Assembly: GCF_002001005.1 (NCBI RefSeq)
Contig: NZ_MUNX01000046.1
Span: 1 to 34,909, forward strand
Reading direction: 5' to 3'
Source of the DNA: Flavobacterium sp. A45
Lineage (GTDB): Bacteria; Bacteroidota; Bacteroidia; Flavobacteriales; Flavobacteriaceae
Length of the DNA: 34,909 nt
Shown here: piece after piece, positions 33,819-34,909 of the stretch
How positions within the stretch are numbered: position 1 is the stretch's first letter
How the letters are laid out: the number at the start of each line of letters is the position of its first letter
Program-made: the position numbers and the translations under genes
The notes under the pieces: generated by a model
What the model was told of the DNA's origin: nothing
The model's database searches: none
What the model saw: the letters and a program-made list of their open reading frames with translations, nothing else

Positions 33819-34649
33819 TTATGGCAGCCATTTTTTTTCAAAATTCGGTTTGCGTTTTTCAAGGAATGCATTTCTACCTTCTTTTGCTTCTTCAGTCATA
33901 TAAGCCAATCTTGTTGCTTCTCCTGCAAACACTTGCTGTCCAACCATTCCATCATCAGTAAGATTCATAGCAAACTTAAGCATTTTGATAGCCATAGGAG
34001 ATTTACCCAAAACTTCCTGCGCCCATTGATAAGCAGTATCTTCCAATTCATCGTGTGGAACAACGGCATTAACCATACCCATTTCAAAAGCTTCCTGAGC
34101 CGAATAATTACGTCCCAAAAAGAAAATTTCACGGGCTTTTTTCTGACCAACCATTTTGGCAAGATAAGCGGAACCATAACCTCCGTCAAAACTGGTTACA
34201 TCGGCATCAGTTTGTTTAAAAATGGCGTGCTCTTTACTGGCTAAAGTCATGTCACAAACCACATGCAAACTATGACCGCCACCAACAGCCCAACCTGGAA
34301 CTACAGCTATAACCACCTTTGGCATAAACCGAATTAAACGCTGCACTTCAAGAATATTTAAACGATGCTGTCCATCATCCCCAACGTATCCTTGATGTCC
34401 ACGGGCATTTTGATCTCCACCGCTGCAAAAAGAATACACACCATCTTTTGATGAAGGGCCTTCAGCTGAAAGTAAAACTACACCTATTGAAGTGTCTTCC
34501 TGTGCATCATAAAAAGCCTGATACAATTCAGAAGTCGTTTTAGGTCTAAAAGCGTTACGAACATCCGGTCTGTTAAATGCTATTCTGGCAACACCATTAC
34601 ATTTTTTATAGGTTATATCTTCAAATTCTTTGGCAGTAATCCAATCCAT
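33819..34649 (-). CDS. menB: 1,4-dihydroxy-2-naphthoyl-CoA synthase
   Basis: Crotonase-fold enzyme that closes the second ring of menaquinone by Dieckmann condensation. It is 276 residues. Diagnostic MenB segments are YSFCSGGDQNARG (73-84, oxyanion hole), VVAVVPGWAVGGGHSLH-like block at 114-129 and TSFDGGYGSAYLAKMVGQKK (152-171), plus the FLEKRKPNF C-terminus. They separate it from general enoyl-CoA hydratases. It is the most upstream gene of the minus-strand men/PH block and is preceded by a repeat-containing spacer (34650-34909). Confidence 0.96.
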   Translation of the reverse strand: MDWITAKEFEDITYKKCNGVARIAFNRPDVRNAFRPKTTSELYQAFYDAQEDTSIGVVLLSAEGPSSKDGVYSFCSGGDQNARGHQGYVGDDGQHRLNILEVQRLIRFMPKVVIAVVPGWAVGGGHSLHVVCDMTLASKEHAIFKQTDADVTSFDGGYGSAYLAKMVGQKKAREIFFLGRNYSAQEAFEMGMVNAVVPHDELEDTAYQWAQEVLGKSPMAIKMLKFAMNLTDDGMVGQQVFAGEATRLAYMTEEAKEGRNAFLEKRKPNFEKKWLP

Positions 34650-34738
34650 TCTATCTATTATTTAAATTATTTTAGCGTAAAAATAAGGCATTTTTTATAT
34701 TTCTAAAGTATAAAATATTTTTAAATTGCTTCAAAAAA

Positions 34739-34856
34739 TTTGGGCGTGCCACCATTAGAGAATGTGAGTTATTTCACTTAGTGCTTATTCGCCCTCATTC
34801 CCTAATGCTGTCGTGCTGTACGCGCTACTTCGGTAACTTGCTTCCATAACTCACGC
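34739..34856 (+). repeat. Dispersed intergenic repeat, family 2 copy D
   Basis: Begins TTTGGGCGTGCCACC, carries TGTCGTGCTGTACGCGCTAC in the middle and ends CTTCCATAACTCACGC. The borders match copy C at 27225-27334 while the interior differs. It lies in the 260-nt tail of the window after menB; nothing else is visible there. Confidence 0.65.
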
Positions 34857-34909
34857 ATATATCAACTTTAAGAATAGTAAATTAATTTAATGATTCAATT
34901 TTCTTATAT

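Overview
The window looks like a chromosomal segment of a Flavobacterium-like member of the Bacteroidota. The evidence is AT-rich sequence, almost no Shine-Dalgarno sites, several upstream boxes of the Bacteroidota -7 type (TAnnTTTG), signal peptides that end in FSQ, FAQ or NAQ, menaquinone genes as the only quinone pathway in view, and a DnaX that lacks the cysteine zinc module. No rRNA, tRNA, CRISPR array, transposase or integrase was seen.

Layout. Positions 1-8050 hold housekeeping genes: an unrecognised small protein, a hotdog thioesterase, a MscS channel with a DUF3817 membrane protein, a DUF6155-like protein, two helicases, and a type II NADH dehydrogenase. Positions 8050-11540 look accessory: a DUF262 (GmrS-like) gene overlapped by a HEPN-type gene (RX4H motif), a small membrane protein and a seven-repeat FG-GAP protein. 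Positions 11835-18990 carry a soluble PAS histidine kinase, two small exported proteins, a Bcr/CflA exporter, an AHSA1-type protein and a cNMP/CBS/DUF294 protein coupled to a DnaQ-fold exonuclease whose active site looks degenerate. Positions 18999-24528 form a compact seven-gene minus-strand operon: FAD monooxygenase, methyltransferase, type III polyketide synthase, FabZ-like dehydratase, ketoacyl-ACP synthase, acyl carrier protein and phosphopantetheinyl transferase. It reads as a self-contained pathway for a phenolic lipid or alkylquinone. Positions 24694-26438 are dnaX, split into two frames exactly at an A10-G run containing the A AAA AAG slippery heptamer. Positions 26564-34649 hold an acetate transporter (satP), the menaquinone genes menC, menA and menB, a TPR protein, an MBL-fold hydrolase and a YdbS/YdbT-like pair of PH-domain membrane proteins.

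The three most interesting points are the DUF262-HEPN pair (a candidate two-gene defence or toxin module), the reversed-logic dnaX frameshift (the zero frame gives the short form and a -1 shift gives the long form), and the type III PKS operon with its own starter-supply genes. Several intergenic spacers also carry copies of dispersed, hairpin-containing repeats in two related pairs (4894-5046 with 29881-29948, and 27225-27334 with 34739-34856) and short-period word repeats.
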